NCBI RefSeq assembly: GCF_035555955.1
Contig: NZ_DATMGA010000007.1
Coordinates: 18,233-82,232, forward strand
Length of the DNA: 64,000 bases
Direction of reading: 5' to 3'
Source of the DNA: Eoetvoesia sp035555955
GTDB lineage: Bacteria > Pseudomonadota > Gammaproteobacteria > Burkholderiales > Burkholderiaceae_B
The notes under the pieces are model-generated. The model was not told the DNA's origin. It made no database searches and saw only the letters and a program-made list of their open reading frames with translations. Below, piece by piece: positions 34,189 through 42,609 of the stretch (position 1 is the stretch's first letter; the number at the start of each line of letters is the position of its first letter). Both the position numbers and the translations under genes were made by a program.

Positions 34189-35502
34189 TCATTCGCCGTC
34201 TTCGTTCAGGTAGGCGGCTTTCTTGGGCAAGCGCAGGCTTACCAGGAAGGCCAGCACCATCATGGCCGTGACATACCAGTAGAACGCGGTTTCGTGCCCC
34301 AGTGCCTTCATGCCCAGCGCCGCGTATTCCGCGGTGCCCCCGAACAGGGCATTGGCAATGGCATAGGCCAGGCCGACGCCCAATGCACGGACCTCGGGCG
34401 GGAACATCTCGGACTTGACGATGCCGCTGATGGATGTGTAAAGGCTTACGATGCACAGCGCTGCCGTGATGAGTATGAAGGCCATGACGGGGCTGCTGGT
34501 GTGGTGCAGGCCGCCCATGATGGGCACCGTGAAGATGGCGCCCAGGGCGCCGAACAGCAGCATGCTGTTGCGGCGGCTGATGCGGTCGGACAGCGCGCCG
34601 AACAAAGGCTGGATGCACATGTAGACGAACAGGCACAGGGTCATGACGGTGCTGGCGGTCTTGATGGACATGCCGGCCGAGTTGACCAGGTACTTTTGCA
34701 TATAGGTGGTGAAGGTATAGAAAATCAGCGAACCGCCGGCGGTGTAGCCCAGCACGGTGAAGAAGGCGGCTTTGTGGTTGCGGAATATCGCGCCCAGCGT
34801 TCCGGCGTCCTTGTTTTCTCGGGTGTCGGCGGTTGTGGTTTCCTTGAGCGTGCGGCGCAGGTACAGCGCCACGACCGCGGTGATGGCGCCCACGACGAAC
34901 GGGATGCGCCAGCCCCAGGCGTGCAGCTGCTCGCTGTCCAGCAACTGCTGCAGAATGACCACGACCAGGACGGCCAGCAATTGTCCGCCGATCAGGGTAA
35001 CGTACTGGAACGAGGCGAAAAAGCCGCGCTGGCCTTTGAGCGCGATTTCACTCATGTAGGCCGCCGTGGTGCCGTATTCGCCGCCGACCGAAAGCCCCTG
35101 GAACAGCCGGGCCACCAGCAGCAGCGCCGGCGCCCAGGCTCCTATGCTGGAATAGGTGGGCATGGCGGCAATGGCCAGCGAGCCCAGGCACATCATGGTC
35201 ACGGAAGTCACCAGCGAGGTCTTGCGGCCGCGCTTGTCGGCAATGCGCCCGAACAGCCAGCCGCCGATGGGCCGCATGAGAAAGCCCGCGGCAAAGACGC
35301 CGGCGGTGTTCAACAGTTGCACCGTGGGGTTTTCCGACGGAAAGAACAGCGGCGCAAAATAAATGGCGCAAAAGGCATAGACATAAAAATCGAACCATTC
35401 CACCAGATTGCCCGACGATGCCGCGACAATGGCGAAAATGCGCTTGCGCTTTTCTTCCGCGGAGTAATGGGGCCTGGCGGGTGAAGTTACAGTAGTAGTC
35501 AT
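34189..35502 (-). CDS. MFS transporter, metabolite:H+ symporter (KgtP-like)
   Basis: A 437-residue major facilitator of the MHS family (alpha-ketoglutarate, shikimate, citrate, proline/betaine carriers). It has 12 hydrophobic segments and the family motifs SSGNLVEWFDFYVYAF (about 26-41), RPIGGWLFGRIADKRGRK (about 77-94) and LFQGLSVGGEYGTTAAYMSE (about 133-152). The start at 35502 follows the arrangement MTTTVTSPARP; the upstream frame is leader sequence. It most resembles KgtP-type dicarboxylate carriers, though that is a family-level view. It is divergent from arfB. Confidence 0.9.
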   Translation of the reverse strand: MTTTVTSPARPHYSAEEKRKRIFAIVAASSGNLVEWFDFYVYAFCAIYFAPLFFPSENPTVQLLNTAGVFAAGFLMRPIGGWLFGRIADKRGRKTSLVTSVTMMCLGSLAIAAMPTYSSIGAWAPALLLVARLFQGLSVGGEYGTTAAYMSEIALKGQRGFFASFQYVTLIGGQLLAVLVVVILQQLLDSEQLHAWGWRIPFVVGAITAVVALYLRRTLKETTTADTRENKDAGTLGAIFRNHKAAFFTVLGYTAGGSLIFYTFTTYMQKYLVNSAGMSIKTASTVMTLCLFVYMCIQPLFGALSDRISRRNSMLLFGALGAIFTVPIMGGLHHTSSPVMAFILITAALCIVSLYTSISGIVKSEMFPPEVRALGVGLAYAIANALFGGTAEYAALGMKALGHETAFYWYVTAMMVLAFLVSLRLPKKAAYLNEDGE

Positions 35503-35821
35503 GGTTTTGGTCGTTAGAATTGCGAGAACGGAACCTGTGGCCGGTTGCCATTTGCGGCCTGCCGACGAAGGGACTGGGTCTGTAGAACGGAATGCCTGGG
35601 GTACTGGGTGTACTAAGAAAAACCGCAAGGGTACGGATGGAGCCGGATTGCTTACAGAACGTTCGCGATGTGGAAAAACAGAGGGGATTTTAATCTCTTT
35701 TATGTGGCGCAGGAAATCAGCCCAAGCCGAGTCTGGCGCCTTTTTTCTTTATGTAATTGGTACTTACAAATATGAATATCGAGTGCTTGGTCAATTTTTC
35801 ATTCGCGGATCCGCAGCCGAA
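35503..35821. other. Gene-free gap between MFS and arfB genes
   Basis: These 319 bases separate divergent genes and should hold both promoters. The right third is AT-rich (TGTAATTGGTACTTACAAATATG around 35752). An open frame continues upstream from arfB, but its sequence has no recognisable domain. I see no riboswitch, RNA gene or repeat. Confidence 0.4.
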
Positions 35822-36250
35822 ATGACTGCCGTGCCTGCGCATTCCGCGTCGCGCTATCCGGTGCTCGAGGACGAAATGGAGTTTTCCGCCATTCGCGCCC
35901 AGGGCAGCGGAGGCCAGAACGTCAACAAGGTTTCCAGCGCGGTGCATCTGCGGTTCTCGATTCCGGATTCGTCCTTGCCCGAGGCCGTCAAACAGCGGCT
36001 TCTGGCATTGCGCGACCAGCGCATTTCGGCCGATGGCACGGTGATCATCAAGGCGCAGGGCAGCCGCAGCCAGCCGCAGAACAAAATAGAGGCCATCGCC
36101 CGTCTGCAGGCCCTGGTCGACAGTGTTGCCGTCCCGCCCAAGCACCGCAAGCCCACGCGCCCCACTCTGGCCTCGAAGCGCCGGCGCCTGCAGGGCAAGG
36201 CCGTCAGGGGGCAGGTAAAGCGCTTGCGTGGCCGGGTGAGCGGGGACTGA
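35822..36250 (+). CDS. arfB: Alternative ribosome-rescue factor ArfB (peptidyl-tRNA hydrolase)
   Basis: A 142-residue homologue of YaeJ/ArfB that frees ribosomes stalled without a stop codon. The catalytic GGQ is at residues 30-32 in AQGSGGQNVNKVSSAVHL, and VIIKAQGSRSQPQNK belongs to the same domain. The basic tail (KPTRPTLASKRRRLQGK) is the segment that enters the empty mRNA channel. The start at 35822 gives the family's normal length of about 140; the open frame extends 107 codons further upstream but without similarity. Confidence 0.93.
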   Translation: MTAVPAHSASRYPVLEDEMEFSAIRAQGSGGQNVNKVSSAVHLRFSIPDSSLPEAVKQRLLALRDQRISADGTVIIKAQGSRSQPQNKIEAIARLQALVDSVAVPPKHRKPTRPTLASKRRRLQGKAVRGQVKRLRGRVSGD

Positions 36251-36297
36251 TCACGCCACGCCGCCATGTTTTTCAATTTTTTATCGATGCCCGTTTC

Positions 36298-36933
36298 ATG
36301 AAAAATCATTCGCAGGACTTGTCCCAGATATCCGCCGCCACACTGGACAACTACAATCGAAGCGCCGAAGGATTCCAGCGCGGCACGGCCGATCACGATG
36401 TCAGCCAGAACATTCAGGCCTTGCTGCGCCATATAAAAGGCGCGCCGCCATTTCGCATACTGGATTTCGGCTGCGGGCCGGGGCGCGACCTCAAGGCATT
36501 TACGCGGATGGGCCATATCGCCACAGGCCTGGATGGCGCGGAATCGTTTGTGGCCATGGCTCGGGAGACTTCGGGCTGCGAGGTCTGGCATCAGGATTTC
36601 CTGGCTCTGGATTTGCCTTGCGAGGTCTTTGACGGCGTATTCGCCAATGCGTCCCTGTTCCACGTCCCCAGCGTCGTTTTGCCGCAGGTGCTCGGTCAAC
36701 TGCATGGCGCGCTCAAGCCGCAAGGGGTGTTGTTCTGCTCGAATCCAAGAGGCCGGAATCAAGAGGGATGGAATGCGGGCCGCTATGGGGTGTATCACGA
36801 TCTGGAGTCGTGGAGCCGTGTCATGGCCGCGGCGGGGTTCGCCGAGCTGGAGCATTATTACCGTCCGTCCGGACTGCCGCGCGAGCAGCAGCCCTGGCTG
36901 GCCAGCGTATGGCGTAAAACACAGGCCGGATAA
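36298..36933 (+). CDS. Class I SAM-dependent methyltransferase
   Basis: A 211-residue methyltransferase with the Rossmann motif I ILDFGCGPGRDLKAF (about 46-60), an acidic motif II in GLDGAE, and DGVFANASLFHVP (motif IV region, about 115). The small size and simple fold give no acceptor. It lies 47 bp after arfB on the same strand and may share its transcript. No clear ribosome site precedes ATG 36298. Confidence 0.85.
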   Translation: MKNHSQDLSQISAATLDNYNRSAEGFQRGTADHDVSQNIQALLRHIKGAPPFRILDFGCGPGRDLKAFTRMGHIATGLDGAESFVAMARETSGCEVWHQDFLALDLPCEVFDGVFANASLFHVPSVVLPQVLGQLHGALKPQGVLFCSNPRGRNQEGWNAGRYGVYHDLESWSRVMAAAGFAELEHYYRPSGLPREQQPWLASVWRKTQAG

Positions 36934-36999
36934 AACCCGTCTGGATCTTCAGGGCCCGCCAGGAGCCAAACGCTCGCCCAGGCGCAATGCCCGCGCTGA

Positions 37000-37018
37000 C
37001 CGCCCCATTCCGGGGCGG
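37000..37018. terminator. GC-rich hairpin after the methyltransferase gene
   Basis: CCGCCCC and GGGGCGG enclose ATTCC as a perfect 7-bp stem. No T tract follows, so Rho-independent activity is uncertain. Confidence 0.35.
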
Positions 37019-37154
37019 CAATGCCGCAGCGCCTCGGAATAGGGCGGCTGTTGCATGCGGGCCAGGCGGATACGTTTGCCCGAGCGCGCCGGACAAGGGC
37101 GTTTCCGGGTGTTTTCCAGCTTGCAAATAACTGGCACGGATATTGCTTTGTTGA

Positions 37155-37185
37155 GTAATGAAACTTTTGTTTCCAGTTTCATTAC
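37155..37185. promoter_or_regulatory. Perfect 10-bp inverted repeat directly before the porin ribosome site
   Basis: GTAATGAAAC (37155-37164) and GTTTCATTAC (37176-37185) flank an 11-base T-rich centre. The right arm ends three bases before the AAGGAG ribosome site (37188-37193) of the porin gene. It could be a DNA operator. In the mRNA it would be a hairpin next to the ribosome site that gates translation or stabilises the 5' end. Confidence 0.6.
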
Positions 37186-37200
37186 ATCAAGGAGCATTTC

Positions 37201-37971
37201 ATGGTTCGGTTCCATCTTCCCAAAGCGGCGCTGCTGGCAGGTCTGGCATTCACCGCGGCCAATGCCGCTGCGCAAGGCAGCGAGCCTGCCGCCGCGCCGT
37301 CCGACTTCACTTTTACCGCGAACATGTCGCTGGCCAGCCAGTACCGCTACCGTGGCCTGATGCAAACCAATAACAAGCCGGCCGTGCAAGGCGGGTTCGA
37401 TCTGGCGCACTCGAGCGGGTTCTACATCGGCAACTGGAATTCCAGCATAAGCTGGCTGGGCGATTCGGACCCCGATGTGTCCGCGCCGGTCGAAATGGAT
37501 TTTTACGCCGGTTATACGCATGCGATATGGCGCGACCTGAGCCTGGATGCGGGCGTGCTGCAGTATTACTATCCGGGCAGCTATCCCGGGGGCTATACCA
37601 GCCCCAACACCACGGAAGGCTATGTGGGGCTGGCCTACGGGCCGGTCAAGTTCAAATATTCGCACGCCTTCACCAACCTGTTCGGTGTGCCGGACAGCAG
37701 GAACAGCCAATACTACGACCTGTCGGGCAGCTTCCCGACCGGGATATGGGGCCTGAACCTGGATGCCCATGTCGGCTACCAGAAGGTGCGCCACCTGGAC
37801 GACGGCTCGTATGCGGACTGGTCGCTGGGCTTGAGCAAGACGTTCGACAAGCGGTTCACCGTCAAGCTGGCGTATGTGGACACCGATGCCAAGCGCAGCG
37901 TCTATACCAATGCGAAAGACCGGTATATCGGCAGCGCCGCCGCCGTGCTGTCGGTGACAGCCAGCTTTTAG
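37201..37971 (+). CDS. TorF-family putative outer-membrane porin
   Basis: A 256-residue exported protein with a signal peptide ending near NAAAQG (about residue 25). It has amphipathic beta-strands rich in Tyr, Gly and Trp (SLASQYRYRGLMQTNNKPAV, SGFYIGNWNSSISWL, MDFYAGYTHAIW) and a C-terminal VTASF with terminal Phe, as for outer-membrane barrels. SQYRYRG after the first strand is characteristic of the TIGR02001/TorF group. Its last four bases overlap the stop of the convergent cysE-like gene. Solute unknown. Confidence 0.82.
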   Translation: MVRFHLPKAALLAGLAFTAANAAAQGSEPAAAPSDFTFTANMSLASQYRYRGLMQTNNKPAVQGGFDLAHSSGFYIGNWNSSISWLGDSDPDVSAPVEMDFYAGYTHAIWRDLSLDAGVLQYYYPGSYPGGYTSPNTTEGYVGLAYGPVKFKYSHAFTNLFGVPDSRNSQYYDLSGSFPTGIWGLNLDAHVGYQKVRHLDDGSYADWSLGLSKTFDKRFTVKLAYVDTDAKRSVYTNAKDRYIGSAAAVLSVTASF

Positions 37972-38888
37972 AGCTGCGCCGGGCGGGGCGCGGGCGAGTC
38001 CTGCGAGTCGGCCTGGGTCACGGAACCGCCGGCGGGCACGTCGGTGGTCAGCCAGACATTGCCGCCGATGACGCAGCCCTTGCCCAGCGTGACGCGGCCC
38101 AGTATGGTGGCGCCGGCGTAGATGACGACGTCGTCTTCGACGATGGGGTGGCGCGGCAGCCCTTTTTGCAGCCCGCCGCGGGCGTCGGCGGGAAAGCGCT
38201 TGGCGCCCAGCGTGACGGCCTGATAGATGCGGACCCGTTCGCCGATGATGGCGGTTTCGCCGATGACCACGCCCGTGCCGTGGTCGATGAAGAAGCTGGC
38301 GCCGATTTGTGCGCCGGGATGGATGTCGATGCCGGTCTGGCTATGGGCCAGTTCGGACGAGATGCGGGCCAGCAGGGGCAGGTCGTTGCGATACAGTTCG
38401 TGGGCGATGCGGTGGTAGATCATGGCCAGCACGCCCGGATAGCACAGCAGTACTTCGTCCACCGAATGCGCGGCCGGGTCGCCCCGGTAGGCGGCCACCA
38501 CGTCGCTGTCCAGCAGCGAGCGGATGCGCGGCAGGGCGGCGGCCAGCGCCGTAATGGCCTTGACGGCGCGCTGCTCGACCTGGTCGGCGGGGCAGAGGTC
38601 TTGCCGATGCTGGTAGCGCAGTTCCAGCCGGGCCTGGGCCAGCAGCCCGTGCAGGGCGGATTCCAGCGTATAGCCGACGTAGAAGTCTTCGCCTTCGTGC
38701 CGCAGGTCGGTGGGCCCGAGCCGCATGGGAAAGAGGGCGGCCTTCAGGTCGTCCATGATCTGGGAAATGGCGTCGCGCGAAGGAAATTCGCGTTCGCCCG
38801 GCTCGCGCGAGCGCATCTGGGAGTCTCGCCATTGCTGCCTGATGGTGCTTAGCGAGCGGACGATTGGGGCAATATCGAAAACGGCCAT
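37968..38888 (-). CDS. cysE: Serine O-acetyltransferase
   Basis: A 306-residue acetyltransferase for the first step of cysteine synthesis, acetyl-CoA plus serine to O-acetylserine. An N-terminal helical region (about 1-165) precedes the left-handed beta-helix with GIDIHPGAQIGASFFIDHGTG (about 184-204; catalytic His in FIDHGTG), VVIGETAIIGERVRIYQAVT and GRVTLGKGCVIGGNVWLT. The longer N-terminus places it with the EpsC-type enzymes of this group. I start at ATG 38888; a TTG four codons upstream is possible. It is convergent with the porin gene, overlapping by 4 bases. Confidence 0.92.
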   Translation of the reverse strand: MAVFDIAPIVRSLSTIRQQWRDSQMRSREPGEREFPSRDAISQIMDDLKAALFPMRLGPTDLRHEGEDFYVGYTLESALHGLLAQARLELRYQHRQDLCPADQVEQRAVKAITALAAALPRIRSLLDSDVVAAYRGDPAAHSVDEVLLCYPGVLAMIYHRIAHELYRNDLPLLARISSELAHSQTGIDIHPGAQIGASFFIDHGTGVVIGETAIIGERVRIYQAVTLGAKRFPADARGGLQKGLPRHPIVEDDVVIYAGATILGRVTLGKGCVIGGNVWLTTDVPAGGSVTQADSQDSPAPRPAQL

Positions 38889-38982
38889 GGAGCTTTTCAA
38901 TGGTTCGTGGACAAGCTTGAAATGTTACCACCCTATTCTGGTATCTTTATGACTTCCAAAGCATGCCGGGAATGATTCGTAC

Positions 38983-39933
38983 ATGAAGCCGTTGGTTTTG
39001 ATTTTCAGCCCCCTGATCGAAGCGCACCGAGCCCAGATCGCGCAGCGCTACGACATCCTGTACGCGCCCAATGCGGCCACGGTGGACGAGCAGCTGGCGG
39101 CGTGCACGCCCGAGGTCAGGGCCGTGCTTACCAACGGCCCCATCGGGCTGTGCCGCGAAGCCATCGACGCCATGCCCAGGCTCGAACTCGTCTGCGCGCT
39201 GGGCGTGGGTTACGAAAAAATCGCCATCGATCATGCGCGCGCCCGGGGCATCGCCCTGGGCAATGGCGCGGGCAGCAACTCCGATTGCGTGGCCGACCAT
39301 GCCATGGCACTGCTGCTTGCCGCCGTGCGCAATATCGCCGGCTACAACACGGCGGTGCAAAACGGCCTGTGGCGCGACGGCATTCCGTGGTCGCCCAATG
39401 TGTCGGGCAAGCGCCTGGGCTTGCTGGGCCTGGGCGACATCGGCGGGAAAATCGCCCGCCGCGCGCGGGCCTTCGATATCGAGGTGGGCTATCACAGCCG
39501 CCGGGCCCGCCCCGACGCGCCGTATGCGTATTACGCGACGCTGCGCTCGCTGGCGCAGTGGTGCGATTTCCTGGTGGTGGCGACGCCCGGCGGGGCGCAG
39601 ACCAGGCATCTGGTGAACGCCGAGGTGCTCGATGCTCTGGGGCCGGCGGGTTTCGTGGTGAATATTGCGCGCGGCAGCGTGGTGGATTCCGCCGCGCTGG
39701 GGCGCGCCGTGCGCGACGGCCGCATTGCGGGCGCGGCGCTGGACGTCTACGAGGGCGAGCCCAGGCCGTCGCCCGAACTGCTTGGCCTGGGCAATGTCAT
39801 TTTCACACCGCACATCGCGGGCTGGTCGCCCGAGGCCGTGCAGAATTCCGTCAGCCAGTTCCTGCGCAATGCCGACGGGCATTTTACCGGGCGCGGCCCG
39901 GTCAGTCCCATCGTGGGCAACGCCGCCGGCTGA
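38983..39933 (+). CDS. D-isomer-specific 2-hydroxyacid dehydrogenase
   Basis: A 316-residue NAD(P)-dependent dehydrogenase. The Rossmann motif is GLLGLGDIGGKIARRA (about 146-161). The catalytic Arg is in VNIARGSVVD (about 229), the Glu in VYEGEPRP (about 257) and the His in TPHIAGWS (about 276). Family members reduce glyoxylate, hydroxypyruvate or related 2-oxo acids. It is divergent from cysE across 94 bp and convergent with the chemoreceptor gene only 4 bp away. Confidence 0.9.
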   Translation: MKPLVLIFSPLIEAHRAQIAQRYDILYAPNAATVDEQLAACTPEVRAVLTNGPIGLCREAIDAMPRLELVCALGVGYEKIAIDHARARGIALGNGAGSNSDCVADHAMALLLAAVRNIAGYNTAVQNGLWRDGIPWSPNVSGKRLGLLGLGDIGGKIARRARAFDIEVGYHSRRARPDAPYAYYATLRSLAQWCDFLVVATPGGAQTRHLVNAEVLDALGPAGFVVNIARGSVVDSAALGRAVRDGRIAGAALDVYEGEPRPSPELLGLGNVIFTPHIAGWSPEAVQNSVSQFLRNADGHFTGRGPVSPIVGNAAG

Positions 39934-39937
39934 AAAC

Positions 39938-41713
39938 TTAAAACTCTTCCCAGTCGTCGTTCTTGGCGGCGTACATGGGCGCGCCGCCTGCACCGGCCAT
40001 CGCGGGCACCAGCGGAGCCATTGCGGGGGCATGCAGGGCCTTGGCGGGGGAAGGCCGCGGCGCGGCCGGCGCCTTGTCGGCCGCTGGCGACGGCAGCGCC
40101 TCGGGGGAGGGGGCTTCGGTCGCGTCCGCCGTGGCTTGGGCCTGTTGCTGCTGCTCGATCTTGAAGACGCCCACCACCTTGACCAGTTGCTGTGCCTGCT
40201 CCTTCAGGCTGTCGGCGGCCGCGGCCGATTCTTCCACCAGCGAGGCGTTTTGCTGGGTGACGTCGCTGAGCTGGGTGACGGCTTCGTTGATCTGGCCCAG
40301 GCCCGAGGTTTGCTCGGCGGTGGCCGCGCTGATTTCGTTGATGAGGTCGGTGACCCGCTTTACATGCTGAACGATGTCCTGCATGGCTTCGCCGGCCGCA
40401 TCGACCTTCTGGGTGCCGAGCCCCACCTTCTGCACGCTGTCGTCGATGAGCGACTTGATGTCCTTGGCGGCCGAGGCGCTTTTTTGCGCCAGGCTGCGCA
40501 CTTCGCTGGCGACCACGGCAAAACCGCGGCCCTGTTCTCCGGCGCGCGCCGCCTCGACGGCGGCGTTGAGCGCCAGGATATTGGTCTGGAAGGCAATGCT
40601 GTCGATCACGGCGATGATGTCGACGATCTTGCGCGAGGAAGTGTTGATTTCGCCCATGGTCGAGACCACGTCGTTGACGACCGATCCGCCCTTGACGGCG
40701 GCATCGCTGGCGGAGGAGGCCATTTGCGCCGCCTGCTTGGCGATGTCGGCGTTGTTCTTGACGGTGCTGGAAAGCTCGTCCATGGCGGCGGCGGTCTGGG
40801 TCAGGTTGGCCGCCTGTTCTTCGGTGCGCTGCGAAAGATCGGCGTTGCCGGCGGCGATCTGGTTGGAGCCCGTGGCAATATGGTCGCTGCTGTTGCGCAC
40901 GGTGGCCACGACATTGCGCAAGGATTCCTGCATGGTGGCCATGGCCTGGATGACGCTGCCCTGGAGCGCCTTGCCGACGTTGATGCGCGAGGACAGGTCG
41001 CCCTTGGCGATGGCGTTGGCGGCCTGGGCCACCTGGGAGGGTTCGCCGCCCAGTTGCCGCGTCAGGCCGCGGGTCAGCAGCGAGCCCAGGATGATGGCGA
41101 TCAGCGCGCCGCCCAGGGTCAGGGCTATCATCATCTCCAGGGTGTTGTCGTAAATGGTCTGGATGTCCGCCGCAAACTGCATGGCGTTGCTTTCACGGGC
41201 CATTTCCAGTTGCTGCAGCAATTGCTCGGCAATGTCGCCCAGCGGCCGGATCTCGCCGAACAGGCGGTCGGTGGTGTCCAGCCGGCCCAGTGTTTCCGAG
41301 GCCTGCTCCTTGACGACGTCCTTGACCGCCTTGTTGTAGGCATTGACCGCGTCGAGGGCCTGCTGGACGTCGGCCTTGTCTTTTTCCGACGTGGCCAGCT
41401 TCAGCAGGCTTTGCAGTTCCCGCACGGAGGCGCTGAAGTGCTCGTCGATGGCGAAGAATTCGTGGCGATAGGCGCCTTCCGTTGTCGTCAGCAAGGTGCT
41501 GCGCACCGCCCGGCCCATGGCGATGAGATGCTGGTCGGCGCTGGAGGCATGCAATATGCCCTTGAGCTCGATGTCGTACATTTGCGCGGCCATGGTGTTG
41601 ATCTGCCGCGTTGAATGGATGCCTACGACTCCGATGACGGCGGCGATGGCCGCCACGATCAAAAAGCCGCCGATCAGTTTGGTCTTGACCTTCATGTTGC
41701 TGAACCGGCCCAT
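39938..41713 (-). CDS. Methyl-accepting chemotaxis protein
   Basis: A 591-residue chemoreceptor. Segment TM1 (about 11-31) is followed by a four-helix-bundle periplasmic sensor (about 32-190), TM2 (about 191-213), a HAMP domain (TRQLGGEPSQVAQAANAIAK, then GDLSSRIN) and the helical signalling hairpin. The hairpin tip carries ISAATAEQTSGLGQINEAV with the conserved ALNAAVEAARAGEQGRGFAV upstream. The C-terminus DDWEEF is a docking pentapeptide for CheR/CheB. An Ala/Pro-rich linker precedes it. No che genes are nearby and the ligand is unknown. Confidence 0.95.
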   Translation of the reverse strand: MGRFSNMKVKTKLIGGFLIVAAIAAVIGVVGIHSTRQINTMAAQMYDIELKGILHASSADQHLIAMGRAVRSTLLTTTEGAYRHEFFAIDEHFSASVRELQSLLKLATSEKDKADVQQALDAVNAYNKAVKDVVKEQASETLGRLDTTDRLFGEIRPLGDIAEQLLQQLEMARESNAMQFAADIQTIYDNTLEMMIALTLGGALIAIILGSLLTRGLTRQLGGEPSQVAQAANAIAKGDLSSRINVGKALQGSVIQAMATMQESLRNVVATVRNSSDHIATGSNQIAAGNADLSQRTEEQAANLTQTAAAMDELSSTVKNNADIAKQAAQMASSASDAAVKGGSVVNDVVSTMGEINTSSRKIVDIIAVIDSIAFQTNILALNAAVEAARAGEQGRGFAVVASEVRSLAQKSASAAKDIKSLIDDSVQKVGLGTQKVDAAGEAMQDIVQHVKRVTDLINEISAATAEQTSGLGQINEAVTQLSDVTQQNASLVEESAAAADSLKEQAQQLVKVVGVFKIEQQQQAQATADATEAPSPEALPSPAADKAPAAPRPSPAKALHAPAMAPLVPAMAGAGGAPMYAAKNDDWEEF

Positions 41714-41772
41714 TTTGCTCCCCTTTTAGTAAAAATCTGCTTTCTCGGGTAACGGCAGCAAATCGTTGATCT

Positions 41773-42384
41773 TTACCGTTTTCGGGGGCTCGGGGCTTTT
41801 TCCGGGGGCTGCGGCTTCAGGTGCAGGAAGCAATGGCAGGCATGGTCGTTGACGATGCCCGTGGCCTGCATCCAGGCGTAGACGATGACGGGGCCGACGA
41901 ACTTGAAGCCGCGTTTCTTCAGGGCGGCCGATATTTCCTGCGAAAGAGGGGTTTGGGCGGGCGCGGGCCCGCCATTGCCCAGAATGGGGACGTTGCCCGC
42001 CATGCCCCAGACAAAGTCCGCGAAATCTTCGCCGGCGTCCCGCATGGCCAGATAGGCGCGGGCATTGCCTATGGTTGCCTGTATCTTGGCCCTGGCTCGC
42101 ACAATGCCCGGATTGGCCATGAGCCGCTCGACGTCCGCCTCGGTGTAGGCGGCAATGGTTTCCGGCTGGAAGTGTTCAAAGGCTTCCCGGAATGCCGCGC
42201 GTTTTTTGAGTATGGTGCTCCACGAAAGCCCGGCCTGGAAGCCGTCCAGCATCAACTTTTCCCACAGGGCGCGGCTGTCGCGCTCGGGGCGGCCCCATTC
42301 GTTGTCATGGTAGTCGGCCATCAGCGGATCGCTGTTGGCCCATGTGCAGCGTTCTTCGGTACGGATGGCGGTTTTCTTCGGCAT
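41773..42384 (-). CDS. tag: DNA-3-methyladenine glycosylase I
   Basis: A 203-residue base-excision enzyme that removes 3-methyladenine. CTWANSDPLMADYHDNEWG (about 13-31) holds two zinc ligands (Cys and His), GFQAGLSWSTILKKR binds the base, and NDHACHCF (about 180) supplies the other zinc ligands. It matches E. coli Tag closely in order and spacing. The C-terminal tail PQPPEKAPSPRKR is an extra basic stretch. It is divergent from the BMP-type ABC operon. Confidence 0.95.
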   Translation of the reverse strand: MPKKTAIRTEERCTWANSDPLMADYHDNEWGRPERDSRALWEKLMLDGFQAGLSWSTILKKRAAFREAFEHFQPETIAAYTEADVERLMANPGIVRARAKIQATIGNARAYLAMRDAGEDFADFVWGMAGNVPILGNGGPAPAQTPLSQEISAALKKRGFKFVGPVIVYAWMQATGIVNDHACHCFLHLKPQPPEKAPSPRKR

Positions 42385-42486
42385 GCGGGGGGCTCCGTGG
42401 CTGGTGGGGCCTGCCCATGACGCGAAGTGCGCCGGGGCGGGCCTGGGTAACGTTGATATGTGGCGTCTCTAGGTATTATCGCTAGA

Positions 42487-42515
42487 TTGGCAAGCGAAAA
42501 GGGGGTAACTATAGT
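42487..42515 (+). promoter_or_regulatory. Sigma70-like promoter of the BMP-type ABC operon
   Basis: TTGGCA (42487-42492), a 17-bp spacer and TATAGT (42510-42515) make a good promoter about 95 bp before the ATPase start at 42610. The gap to the divergent tag gene is otherwise empty. Confidence 0.6.
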
Positions 42516-42609
42516 GGCCCTTGTGGGATAATGCCGCTTTTCGGACCTGGCGTGTTGCTGCCTTCGATAATGTTTCTGGCAAGAACCGATACGAACCAAT
42601 CATAAAAAC

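Noticed and set aside
35501..35821. A long N-terminal extension of arfB
   Set aside because: ArfB proteins are about 140 residues and begin near the chosen Met; the extension has no similarity and covers the divergent promoter region.
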